64,000 nucleotides of DNA, taken from NCBI GenBank assembly GCA_002245135.1, contig NGBS01000593.1, forward strand, positions 62,001-126,000, given 5' to 3'. Positions 1 to 10,768 of the stretch are shown here, piece after piece. Position 1 is the stretch's first letter. Every line of letters starts with the position of its first letter. The notes below the pieces were generated by a model. The model did no database searches, had not been told where the DNA came from, and saw nothing but the letters and a program-made list of their open reading frames with translations. The translations under genes and the position numbers were made by a program. Source of the DNA: Proteromonas lacertae. Lineage: Eukaryota > Sar > Bigyra > Opalinata > Proteromonadidae.

Positions 1-671
1 TGAGCTTTCAATTGAATGTCTACTGCTGATACTAAAATTATCATCATAATTATTACTTCTCTTCTTTCTCTTCTATTTTAACAATAATACACATTATAAA
101 ATTAAAATACTGGTTCATTATCAGACTCATCGTCGTATACATCATAAATTGCTGATGTATTTCCAACTACAGCAGATCCATAACTAATATTATAATCAGG
201 TTGATCAAAATAGGAAGGGTTTGTTGTGGTTCTACCACTATTATTTAGACACTTGTCCAAATGACTTGCATACCTTTTTATTGATGTCTATTACGTAAAT
301 TATTTAATATTTTTAATATATATATATACAGACCTTCCGCAATGATGACAATATATGGGAGGATCATCATTGCTTGGTGTTAACTCTATACAATCAATTT
401 GATTATGTTCTATTGTATCATAAATTTCTTCCAGACTATAACTTTCTGTCTTCATTTGTCTATGACACTAAAAAATTAATCAAATTCAATTTACATCAAA
501 TGCAATATCTTGACATATATCATTAAGTAATATATCAAATGTTATTTCTATTACTTTCTACAATATAGATATATCTTTAAATACATCTTCTAATGCTGTC
601 TTATTTTCTTTTATTGCTGTCTTACGAGATGATGACCGTTTCTATAATAGATTTAACAAAAATACACTCAT
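1..671 (-). CDS. SGF11: Sgf11/ATXN7L3-like SAGA deubiquitinase-module subunit (3' end off window)
   Basis: Reading the minus strand from the ATG at 671-669 and removing GTAT/GTAA...TAG introns gives about 140 residues. A helical segment (residues ~22-45, EITFDILLNDICQDIAFDCH) resembles the Sgf11 N-terminal helix that docks in the SAGA/TFTC histone H2B deubiquitinase module. It is followed by a short zinc finger, YCHHCGR then RYASHLDKC, with the Sgf11 spacing CxxC-x-HxxxC. The finger is split by an intron with a GTATATATAT donor. A stop follows at 104-102 if the last GTATTTTAAT (from 110) is exonic. If instead 110-73 is spliced out like its sister introns, the frame continues as a basic Ser-rich tail past position 1. 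I prefer the second reading. The start lies about 50 bp from the cactin start, so the two genes share a divergent promoter. Family assignment rests on the finger and helix. Confidence 0.72.
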
Positions 672-723
672 CGATAGTGCAAAAAAACGATTTTTGAATT
701 CTTAAAACGGATTAATTATTGGA

Positions 724-2854
724 ATGAAAGAAAAAAGAAATTATAGATCATCCTCTAGTAGTAGAAGCAATAGTAGAAGTGTAAGCAGTAGGAGCAGTAG
801 CCGAAGTAGTAAAAGCAAAAGTAGAAGCAGAAGTAGAAGTAGAGAGAAAACAATCAAAAGAAATAGTGATTCATATAGAAAAAGGGATTATAACAACACA
901 AATAAATATAATGATAGAAAACCTAACAGCTATAATAGAGACAGGAGAGAATTTAATAATGAAAGACAGTATAATAGAAATACACCATTTAATTCAATGA
1001 AAAACCGACAAAAATTTACACCCAATGAAGAAGAGAATATAGAAGAAAAAGACAAAGAATTTCTACTAAATCAGTATAAAGAAAGGTCAATGATTCGTTT
1101 AAAAGTATATAATAATAATGTAATCATTTTATATAGGAAAATAGAGCAGAAATAATTGACAGAATTGCAAAACATGTGTTAGTATTTGAAACAAATCTAA
1201 TTGATGACTATGCTTTACTTGATCCAGAGATAGAAGATGATGATAAAACAAAACCATACGAATATTTAGATAATTTATCATTCAAAGAGCTTGAAGATTT
1301 GAAAATTGACATTAAGAAATTCATTGAGATATATAAGTATGAGAAGAATGAAAAGAATGAATATTTTAAAGTATTATATTATATATTACATATATATTAT
1401 AGGAATTTGAAAATTTAGTCGAAATACTAATTACTCGATTAGATAGTAAATATAGTAATGTTTTACCATCCATTCAAGTATGAATATATAATAATAATTA
1501 TTATTATTATTTTATATAGGAAAAAATATTAGACATTATACAGAACAAGTCGTCAAATGAATTAGAAAAATTGATTGAGAGTATAGAAAACAGTAACAGT
1601 ATAAATATATATATAAATTGTTATTATATTGGGTATAGTTGTAATGGAAGAAGATTTTTCTGAAAATGTAGTGCAACAAGCCAAGATAATGTTATATAAG
1701 CAAAAATTATCAAAATTACATGAAATTCTATTGGATAAAAGAAAAGTGTTGATAAAACCAAAGAATCATAGTGAAAATAGAAATAAAATAACAATAAAAG
1801 AAAGAGATGATGTAGTTGATGAAGAAAAGGAAGAAATAAATAATGATAATATACAATCAAATAATATAGAATCAACAGAAACAATAAAGCCAAAGTCAAA
1901 ACCATCATTATTATCGCCTACATCGACTACATTATCTTCAACAACAAATAAAATAGTCAAATCAAAAGAGAATAATCACAATGATAATTGGAAGATAGAA
2001 AGTAGTGATTCTGAGGATGATAATAATATTGAAGAAATCGAATATATTGATTTACCTTACATCAATAATGATGATATTGATAGTTTTGTTAATCCTGGTA
2101 CAGTTAGTCCACTTTTATTAAGAGAAAAAGATATTGAGGATAAAACAATGATCATAGATCCAAAGGAAGATTTAATACAATTACAGGAAGAAAGGAGAAA
2201 GATATTGGAGAAACAGAATAGAGTGAATAATAAAGAGAGTGAATTTGTAATGAATGAAGATGATATTGATGAGTATGAATATATAGAATATTTTATTTTA
2301 TTTTATATATAATTATTTTGTTATTATTTTCTATTTACTTATATGTTTTATATTTTATAGTATGAATAATGATGGAACTCGTAATCCAAAACAAACAGAA
2401 ACTGCACTTGAAGCAAACTCAGAAATTATTTTACCACCACAAGTTTATCCTTGGCAAGATAAATATAAGCCTCGTAAGCCATTATATGTAAATAGAGTTA
2501 AAATGGGATTTGAATGGAATAGATTCAATCAAGCTCATTATGATGAAGATAATCCTCCACCAAAAGTTGTTTTTGGATATAAATTCAATATATTTTATCC
2601 TGATTTAGTCAATCCAAGTGATACTCCGAAGTATAAAGTATTGAAAGGAGAAACAAAAGAGTTTTGTATTTTGAAGTTTATATCTGGAGCACCTTATGAA
2701 GATATTGCATTTAAAGTATATTATTATAATTATTCTTATTTAGATAATTAATCGTGAATGGGATTATCAACCTAGAAATGGTTTTCAATGTTATTTTGAG
2801 AGAGGTATTCTTCATTTGTTTTTTAATTTCAAACGACCTAAGTATAGAAGATAA
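724..2854 (+). CDS. CACTIN: Cactin, spliceosome-associated RS-domain protein
   Basis: The N-terminus is an Arg/Ser-rich (RS) domain (residues ~6-45). The middle region (ETNLIDDYALLDPEIED and following helices) matches the cactin mid domain. The C-terminus is the strongly conserved cactin C domain: PWQDKYKPRKPLYVNRVKMG, then FEWNRFNQAHYDEDNPPPKV, YKFNIFYPDL, APYEDIAFK, and a final ERGILHLFFNFKRPKYRR immediately before the TAA at 2852. Six introns can be placed, each starting GTAT and ending ATAG or TTAG. They lie near 1109, 1371, 1480, 1604, 2272-2361 (the longest, about 90 nt) and 2718. Joining them restores one frame throughout. Cactin is a nuclear splicing cofactor in animals and yeasts, and that role is inferred here. 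The acidic linker at 1760-2060 is lineage-specific low complexity. Confidence 0.95.
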
Positions 2855-3230
2855 ATAAATAAAAATTATTGTTGTTTTTGATGTGTTTTTATTTATTATA
2901 GTCATATATTTACTTTAAATTATATCTATTAATAATAAACAGAATTTTTATATAAATCAATTTATTATCATCTGGAAGTAGGTGTTAAGTATATTTAATA
3001 GAAAAATTGAGCATTTTTATAGTTGAAATTAAGATCATAGAAAACTGTTAGAAGTATCAAAATAAATAAAGTTATATACATAATCCACATTATTAATTGA
3101 TATTAATCTTCCTTATAATAAATCAAACCAAATTAATTTTCGATTGACTTTAATTTTATTTGTTTGTGTTAGTTTATTGTTTCTATACCTCCTAAACATC
3201 ATAATAAAAAGAAAGAAAAAAGAAATTAAC

Positions 3231-3244
3231 AAAAAGAATAAAAA
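3231..3244 (-). terminator. RNA polymerase III T-run terminator of the 5S gene
   Basis: On the minus strand the 5S helix I ends in ATTCT and runs straight into TTTTATTCTTTTT, giving two T runs (3244-3240 and 3235-3231). This is the expected Pol III terminator form. Confidence 0.6.
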
Positions 3245-3344
3245 GAATCGTTACTATGCCACTGTACTACTATCATAGCTCGTACAATCTTAACTTCGCA
3301 GTTCTGATGGGATGCGGTACTTTGTTGTAGATATGAACGATTCT
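3244..3344 (-). rRNA. 5S rRNA, unusually short (about 101 nt)
   Basis: The minus strand contains CCGCATCCCATCAGAACTGC followed by GAAGTTAAG, the universally recognisable eukaryotic 5S helix III/loop C core. The ends pair perfectly over 9 bp (AGAATCGTT with AACGATTCT), forming helix I. TACAA pairs with TTGTA as helix II, GCA with TGC in helix III, and CTATG with CATAG as helix V. The helix IV/loop D arm is shortened: only about 15 nt lie between the helix V strands, where about 34 is usual, so the gene is about 101 nt rather than about 118-120. Preserved pairing plus a T-run terminator argue for function, but a pseudogene cannot be excluded. It is a single copy between cactin and a kinase relic, not in an array. 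Confidence 0.75.
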
Positions 3345-3484
3345 GATTATTTTTGCACTCTTTTTTCTTATATATCACTCTCTCTTTTATATTTTCTTAT
3401 AAACAATTAATATCATTCTAAGAATGAATTTATAGATAGAAAATATACTATATATTCATTTATTCATGTTATTATATTAATATC

Positions 3485-4080
3485 TGTACTTTATGATGAT
3501 TCAAAGAGAAAATGTGTTATTGTGTGATAGTTTTAAGAGTGAGAAAAGATGAAGATTTGAGATTATATGATATATGCTTTAAATCTCCAGAAGAGTTGAA
3601 TGGGTTAGAATGTGATGATCGAAGTGTGATTTGGCTAATTGGATGTATATTATATGAAATGATTTGTAAGAAATTACCATTTAATGAAGATAATAATATG
3701 AATAAAACAAAAGAGAATATTGTGAGATGTAAAGACAGTTAAGATATAGAATGTGATAATATGATGAAAGAAATGATAAATAGAACATTAAACAGTATTA
3801 TTGAGAGATAAAAAGAATAATATATTGATATGTAAAGAGAGAAAAGTAATATTGTTTAACAATAATACTTCGATTGTTGATATACCAATAATATATCTAT
3901 CAGTTTATTATTTACAAATTAGAAAATGGAAAAGTATATTATAACCATAATATTTGAATAGAAATTCGAAATTTAATAAGGATTGAAAGGTTTATTCTCA
4001 AAATTTCCAATCTCAAATGTTGTTTAGTATTATGAAGGTATTTAATGGAATATTTGATGATTTGTGAGATAGATAAGAAG
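3485..4080 (+). pseudogene. Decayed copy of the pseudokinase-LRR gene
   Basis: An open stretch (3512-3742) encodes KDEDLRLYDICFKSPEELNG and then GCILYEMICKKLPFNEDN. This is nearly the same as the activation-loop/helix F region of the intact gene on the opposite strand at 10769-13466 (KEEDLRVYDVCFKSLEELNG, GCILYEMINKKLPFNEDE). After a stop, homology continues in shifting frames: NNILICKERK at about 3815 matches NNLLICRERK, and PIIYL.VYYL at about 3885 matches PIIYPVGYYL. Weak similarity may reach about 4080. There is no start, no N-lobe, and there are several stops and frameshifts, so this is a relic of a duplicated, inverted copy. The remaining sequence to 4375 shows nothing else. Confidence 0.82.
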
Positions 4081-4375
4081 TATATTAGACTGAAAAACCT
4101 TTTTTTATAATCTGAAATGAGTTTTATATTTATATAAATATGTATTGCGATATGTTTGTTGGTATAGAGATTCTGCAACTAAAATCTTTAAAAATACTAT
4201 ACATCCATTGTATGCAGTGCTATTTTATACATCCTATCTGAATGTGTGACATCCTTTAATCAATAGTTACTATAAATATTGTTGAAACAACAACAAAAAA
4301 CACTCGTAAAACAAAAATTGTCAATTTCTTCTTTTCGTTTTTTCACACTTGCAGGTGGGTAAATAAATATAAAAC

Positions 4376-7341
4376 ATGTACAGTCCTACCTCTAATGATA
4401 GTATACTACAAACTATAGGAGGTGGTGGTTATTCCAAAGTATATTTGGTTAATCAAAACGGAATTCTTCTATCAAGGAAGGATATTGATTCTACAAAAAT
4501 TAGTCAAGAAGAATTTCTGTTAATTCAGAACGAAGTAAGCCTACTTCAAAAGATGAGAGACAGAAATGTAATAATGTATAAAAGTTCTTATTTTAATCCA
4601 ACTACTGGCATTTTGTCAATTTACACAGAATATTTCCCAAATGGTGATCTAGCTAATGAAATCGAGAATCATCGAAAAAGTGGTCAGTTTTACAATGAAA
4701 AAGTATTATTTCTAAATAATATTATGTTAATAGGAAGTTATAAAATACTTAAAAGACATGTGTAAAGGTTTACAATATATTCATGGAGAAGGAATTATTC
4801 ATAGGGATTTAAAACCAGCCAACATATTTATTGGTGAAAATAATAAATTGGTATTAGGAGATTTTGGTATAGCAATATCATCAAATCAAAAATCAAATCA
4901 ATTGATAGGTACAGCTGGTTATATAGCACCTGAATTATGGGTAACATCTCCTCCATTATATACACCATCAAGTGATGTGTTTTCTTTGGGATGTATATTA
5001 TATGAAATTTATACTTTGAGATATGCTTATACTGGAAGAACAAGAGAAGATATAAGAGATTTGATAATGAATGTAAACTATTTTCCACCATTTAACCAAT
5101 TGAAAAATCGATCTAATTTAATTGAACAATTGATAGGTGACATGATAAATAGAGATATGAATAGAAGATTATCTATATCTAATATTCTTTCTATTATATC
5201 AACCTATCAAAAACCTTCAACAAATGTTAATCGTCCAATATCATTAAAGCCCAATATATCTCAAGATAGTGGAATTATAGTGAATCCATCTCAGTTAATA
5301 TCGCCGCAACCTATAAATAGAAAATTTTCATCATCATCATCATCTTCATCACTCTCTTCAATCGATGATATAAATAATAACAATAACAACAATGATAATG
5401 ATAATGACAATGAAATAATTGATTTTTATTTAAATGATTACCCTTATCATGGTTATAAATATATAGATTATTGTGAAAATGAAATAAAAATAATTCAACT
5501 AATACAAGAAAAATCGTTATTATATCCTCATTTAAACCAATCAAAACCTTCATTTACAGTGAAAGAAAAAGAAATATTTTTGAAGAATGAAAATATTAAA
5601 AATAGATATTATAAAATGATAAAAATAGGATGTGAGAATTGTGGATATAAATATCCAATAATGAATAATGAGATTGAAAGAATAAGAAATGAAAATGATA
5701 AAGATACAATAATGGAAATATTAATTCAAATGTTAAACAGTATAAAAGATATCTATTTAGATGAAAAATCAATAAAAATGCTAAATGAATATTTAACTGA
5801 CTGTATATATATATATATTTATTTAAATCAATTTATTAATATATTTTGTTATAGTGAGAAACACAGTTATTATACATGAATCACCTTCATTTCCATCACC
5901 ACCAATTCAACAACCGATACAACCGTCAATACAACCGATACAACCTTCAATACAACCGATACAACCGATACAACCACCAGTAGAACAAATAATACAACAA
6001 ATACCACAAATAGTACAAGCTGTTCAACCAATAGTTCAGGCAATACAACCTACAGAATATAATCCACAACAACAACAACAACCATTTTATAACCAAATAA
6101 TTCAATTTTACACATCAAAAACCAAGTTTAATGATAAATACATATCTGAATATGCAAATATGATGAATGATCCAGTCGCTTTACAGAATATCGATTTCTA
6201 TCATCATTTACCTATGTATATGCCATTATTAAATCAAATAAATCCACCGTTCAGTATAGTTGAGAAGATAGAATTCCAGAATAATATGATTATAAAATCT
6301 GGTTATATACCAATGGTTTATTTAATATTAATAAAATATGGATATATAATACACAATAATAAGATAGAATTAATCCATCAAAATGGAATTTATGAAAAGT
6401 GGAAGAATCAAGATGAAACTAAAATAGTTGTAAATCATATAAAGAAAAGTATAATAGATATATATGATGGAATACTTTATGATAATAACAATAACAATAT
6501 AGTAAAATGTATTGATTGTATTTTACAAGCAGATAATCAACCATATGTATTACCATATTTACCAAATCAAACATTATATGCTCAGCAACAGCAAAAACAA
6601 CAACAACAACAATATCATCCTCCACCTTCACAAATCTTACTACCTCCATTACAACCTCAGCAAGTACAATATCAACTACCATCAACTCAACAACAACAAT
6701 TTCAATTACCACCATCATTATCACCATCACCAACAGCTGTAGCTCAACCACGATATCAATATATTTATCAACCATTCCCACAATATCAACAATATAATCC
6801 ACAGCAAATTATTTCTCAATATCCATCAATAATCTCATTTTATGAAGGAAATGAAAGATTGAATGGAAAATTAGTTGGTGAATATCACGAGATGTTTAAT
6901 ACATTAGCTTTACAAAAAGTAGATTTCTTAAAAGATATGTTCTTTTATTTCCCAGTAGTAAATCAGCCAAATCCACGATTTAGAGAAGAAGATAAAGAGA
7001 TGATGTGTAATAATGATGTAATAAAATTATCTTACATAAATATGGTGAAGGTTGTATTATCTAAGTATGGATATACATTAATTGCTGAACCATTAGGGTA
7101 TGGTAAGATACGTAGTATTTTTGAGAAGTGGAGATATAATGAAGAGACAATTAGACTATTAAACCAAATCAGAGGTAGTATGATGTCAATATTTGGAAAT
7201 GATGATATTGTTCAGATTCTTGATAAAATATTGTGTGATAACAATCGTAATATGTTGTATGTGCCGTATGGAAGTTTTGGAAATCAGCATATTCGTGTAA
7301 ATAATGAAAGAAATAGTAAATGTCCATGTGCAATTATGTAA
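4376..7341 (+). CDS. NEK-like protein kinase with three C-terminal repeat domains and a CaaX box
   Basis: Exons 4376-4702, 4734-5802 and 5855-7341 join in frame to 960 residues. The kinase domain (residues ~8-280) is complete: glycine loop GGGGYSKV, lysine in SRKDID, HRDLKPAN, DFG, and GTAGYIAPE. Its layout resembles NEK-family kinases, so it is probably an active Ser/Thr kinase. After a Ser/Asn-rich linker come three copies of an unrecognised ~130-residue domain (starting near residues 345, 565 and 800). Each has an FY opening, a P(L/V)(L/V)NQ motif, a Y(I/K)xM helix and, in two copies, (Y/F)EKW. Gln/Pro-rich linkers separate them. The C-terminus, KCPCAIM, is a CaaX motif (CAIM, farnesyl-type by the Met), so membrane anchoring is likely. 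The neighbouring downstream gene carries the same repeats. The function of the repeats is unknown to me. Confidence 0.85.
5545..5845 (+). repeat. 301-bp direct repeat, copy 1 (partner 8427-8727)
   Basis: Base-by-base reading shows 301 identical bases at a constant offset of 2882. The block covers the C-terminal half of one repeat domain and most of the following intron. Identity stops just before the 3' splice site, where the two introns differ. Confidence 0.9.
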
Positions 7342-7480
7342 ATGATGTGCTCTTCTACTTATATAACTATAATATATATACACTTTATTTGTTTTTTTTG
7401 TTTTTCATTTATTGGGGAATGAAAAAAAATTTCAAACCCATTTTATTAATTTGAATTTTTCAAATTAAAGAGTAAGAAAT

Positions 7481-10391
7481 ATGGACAATAGCCATGATGA
7501 GCATACTAAAACACATGAAAATAATTCTCAGACATCACAAGAAAAGCCAAAAATAATAGAATCTCAGTCAAACCCTAAACCAAATAAGGTAACTAATAAT
7601 ATTAACAATGGAACCATACAAAAAGATACAGAGCTACCAAGTAAGATTAAAAAACCTGGTTTTGCTACAAAGGCAGCCAAAATAGAAGATATTAAACTAA
7701 AAATCCTTACTGATGTATTTTTTATTACATTATATTATTAATTAGCTGACAAAATTCTATTCTGGTGAAGAAACTTACAAAAATCAGAACATTTCCTATT
7801 TCATTAACTTATCTACCAATAATCTCAATAAATTAGAAGTAGCTAAGAATTTGAAACACTTTTGGCCAGTTTTAAACCAAAATGAGCCAAAATTCACAGA
7901 AAATGATCGAAAAAGTATATTTGACTATTCTCTATATAATAGTATTCAATGAAAATGAGAAAATTAAAGAAAATTACTACAAAATGGTAAGTCAAGGATG
8001 CAATTATTGTGATTTTTTGTATAGTAAAGAAAGTATTGATAGTATGCCAAAGAAGAAGGTAAATACATCAAATATTACAAAGGAAACAATAAAACAAAGA
8101 ATTGAAATACTTAATCAAATAATTAATAGTGTTAAAAGTATATATGAAGATGAAAAAACATCGAAAATATTAGAAGAATATAAATCTGAATGTATAAATA
8201 TTTAACTTTTAATATCATTATTTTATTTACTTAGTAAACATTGTATTATCTTCAATTGAAAAACAATCTGTTATTACTACCTCTAATTCTGAAATAATCT
8301 TATTTTATACTGACAAAATAAACTTAAATGATGAATCATTTGATGGTTTAAGTAAAAAATGTGAAAGTGATATTGAAACATTGTTGGATTACAGCGTTGT
8401 GTTTTATCCATTATTAGATCAAGAAGAACCTTCATTTACAGTGAAAGAAAAAGAAATATTTTTGAAGAATGAAAATATTAAAAATAGATATTATAAAATG
8501 ATAAAAATAGGATGTGAGAATTGTGGATATAAATATCCAATAATGAATAATGAGATTGAAAGAATAAGAAATGAAAATGATAAAGATACAATAATGGAAA
8601 TATTAATTCAAATGTTAAACAGTATAAAAGATATCTATTTAGATGAAAAATCAATAAAAATGCTAAATGAATATTTAACTGACTGTATATATATATATAT
8701 TTATTTAAATCAATTTATTAATATATTATAGTAAAATCACCAAAACCAAAAACAATTGTAGAATCAAAGCCAACAATAACACCAACAGAAACGAAAAAAG
8801 AAGAAGTAAAACTTACAGAGGAAAAGCCAAAAATAGAAACTCAATCAATATCAACAGCAGTAAAGATAGAACCAGCAATAACACCAAATGCAGATTCAAA
8901 GACAGAAACACCAGCAACAGAAGTTACAACATTATCAGAAACAAAAGAATCAACAACTACTACATCAACTGAAACAAATCCATCACAAGCAGCAACTGCA
9001 GAAACACCTGCAGAAACAAAACCAACTGATTTAAATACAATAGAATCAATGCCAACACCAAATATAACACCAACAGCAATTCAATCAACAGAAACAAAAC
9101 CATCAATAACTACAATAACACCAACTACAGAAACATCTCCAGAAAGCAAGTTAAAGATTACAATTCAGAATACTCATAACATTGATTCTCATCATCATCA
9201 TCATCATCGACAAGATATAAAACCAATCTTAAAGCCATTTACAATAGTCAATTTTTACAAAGGTGATAGTATATATCAAGGTAAAACAATAGGTGCTTAT
9301 ACATCACTAATAAACAATGAAGAAGAATTGCAAAACACAAAATTTGAATTGAATGTATATATATATATATATATTGTTTTAATTATAATTAAATAGATAT
9401 TTATGCCTTTAATCAGTGAAAATGATCCACTATTTACTGAAGAAGATAAAAATGAATTTAATAATGACATTTTAATCAAAGAATCTTATAAATTAATGAT
9501 TAATGCATTGTTATACAAATATGGTTATCGATTAACCAATCATTATGTTCATCATATTAATGAGAAAATAACAAAATGGAAAGGAAAAGAAGAAACAGTA
9601 ACTACATTGAATAGAATAAAAAACAGTATAAATGAAATATATAATAATAACAATCAAAATAATGAATTTACAGATACTTTACAGTTATTAGAAACAATTA
9701 TACTTGAAAACACAAAACCATTATCTGATAGAAAGATATCCAAAACAATTAATAGAAAATTATCAATTAATACAAGTAACAGTTGTAGTAGTACTATTAC
9801 TAATACAAATGATGAAATTTCTATTGTGAATTTTTACAAAGGTAAGAATGATTTAAATGGTAAAACAATTGATCAATATTTGACTTTAGTCGGAAAGACA
9901 TTATTAGAAGATATTGATTTTTATACTGATCTATCTGTATATATTATTATTATTATTATTTAATATAGATATTTATTCCATTATTAAACCAGCAAAATCC
10001 TCCTTTCACTCAAGAGGATAAAGAAATATTCAAAAATGAATTGAAGAATATTCATATAGCCGCTATTTATTTAATTTTATCAAAATATGGATATAAAGAG
10101 AATCAGAATAGAATTGAACATATAAATGGTGTATATGAAAAATGGAAAGGCAAAAAGGAAACTGTAAATGTAATAAATCAAATGAAAAAGAGTGTACATG
10201 ATATATATATAAGAAATAAAACTAATGAAGATGAAATAATTAATCATTTGTATGAGAAATTAGATGAAATACTATCTGAAAACACGCCAAATGTAATTAT
10301 TCAGAATACTGAGCCAACTAAACTTAAGATTACTACAAATACAAGTGTAGATGATGATTCTTCTAAAGGTGGTTGTTGTGTCATAATATAG
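7481..10391 (+). CDS. Multi-repeat prenylated protein, paralogue of the upstream kinase tail
   Basis: The protein is roughly 900 residues from seven exons with GTAT...TAG introns (near 7719, 7916, 8193, 8684, 9354 and 9938). It has no kinase domain. Four copies of the same ~130-residue repeat seen in the upstream gene begin near 7740, 8300, 9240 and 9820. Hallmarks are NFYKG, then PLLNQxxPxFTxEDKE, KYGY, NGVYEKWKGKKET and (K/N)S(V/I)xxIY. A long Thr/Pro/Glu-rich linker (8730-9230) and a His run divide pairs of repeats. The C-terminus GGCCVII is a CaaX motif (CVII), suggesting geranylgeranylation. The second repeat shares 301 identical bases with the upstream gene. The two genes lie head-to-tail 139 bp apart, which points to tandem duplication with later conversion. 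I do not recognise the repeat family. Confidence 0.82.
8427..8727 (+). repeat. 301-bp direct repeat, copy 2 (partner 5545-5845)
   Basis: Same 301 bases as 5545-5845, in the same orientation and at the same exon-intron position of the paralogous gene. Confidence 0.9.
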
Positions 10392-10768
10392 CTTAAATAC
10401 ATAAATTAATTAATTAATTAATTGCATTTCTATTTCATCTGTTTTTAATATTTTTACAGGTTTGTATAGGATTATTACAAAAAATAGGATAATGTTACAG
10501 CTACTAGGTGTTTAATAGTTCGATTATATGTTATTTCTTTCCCCTATTTTGAGTATATACATATAGTCATAATACTATAATAAATACTATATATGTGACT
10601 TATAAAACAAGAAATATTGAAAAGAAAAATATACAAGCTTTTGCTTGAATGATTGTATTTTATTGTATTTCATATTTTTCATACTTATGATCATTTTGGA
10701 TGAATCAATTTGATGTTAAAATGATTTATGTATTAATCAAGCATATAATCAAAATTATAATAGATCAA
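10392..10768. other. Convergent intergenic region
   Basis: This is the 3' flank of both neighbouring genes. It holds a TTAA-type microsatellite at about 10406-10424 and otherwise AT-rich sequence with no gene that I can see. Confidence 0.6.

Larger units (their letters stand above)
2855..3484. other. Intergenic region around the 5S gene
   Basis: Apart from the 5S rRNA at 3244-3344 I see only AT-rich non-coding sequence: the cactin 3' flank up to about 3240, and 3345-3484 with no gene. Confidence 0.6.

Noticed and set aside
3244-3344. Treating the 5S-like sequence as a random match
   Set aside because: Helix I pairs over 9 bp, helices II, III and V also pair, and a T-run terminator follows, which chance would not provide.
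6419-6802. Minus-strand Val/Met-rich frame
   Set aside because: Antisense of the Gln/Pro-rich linker of the kinase-repeat gene.
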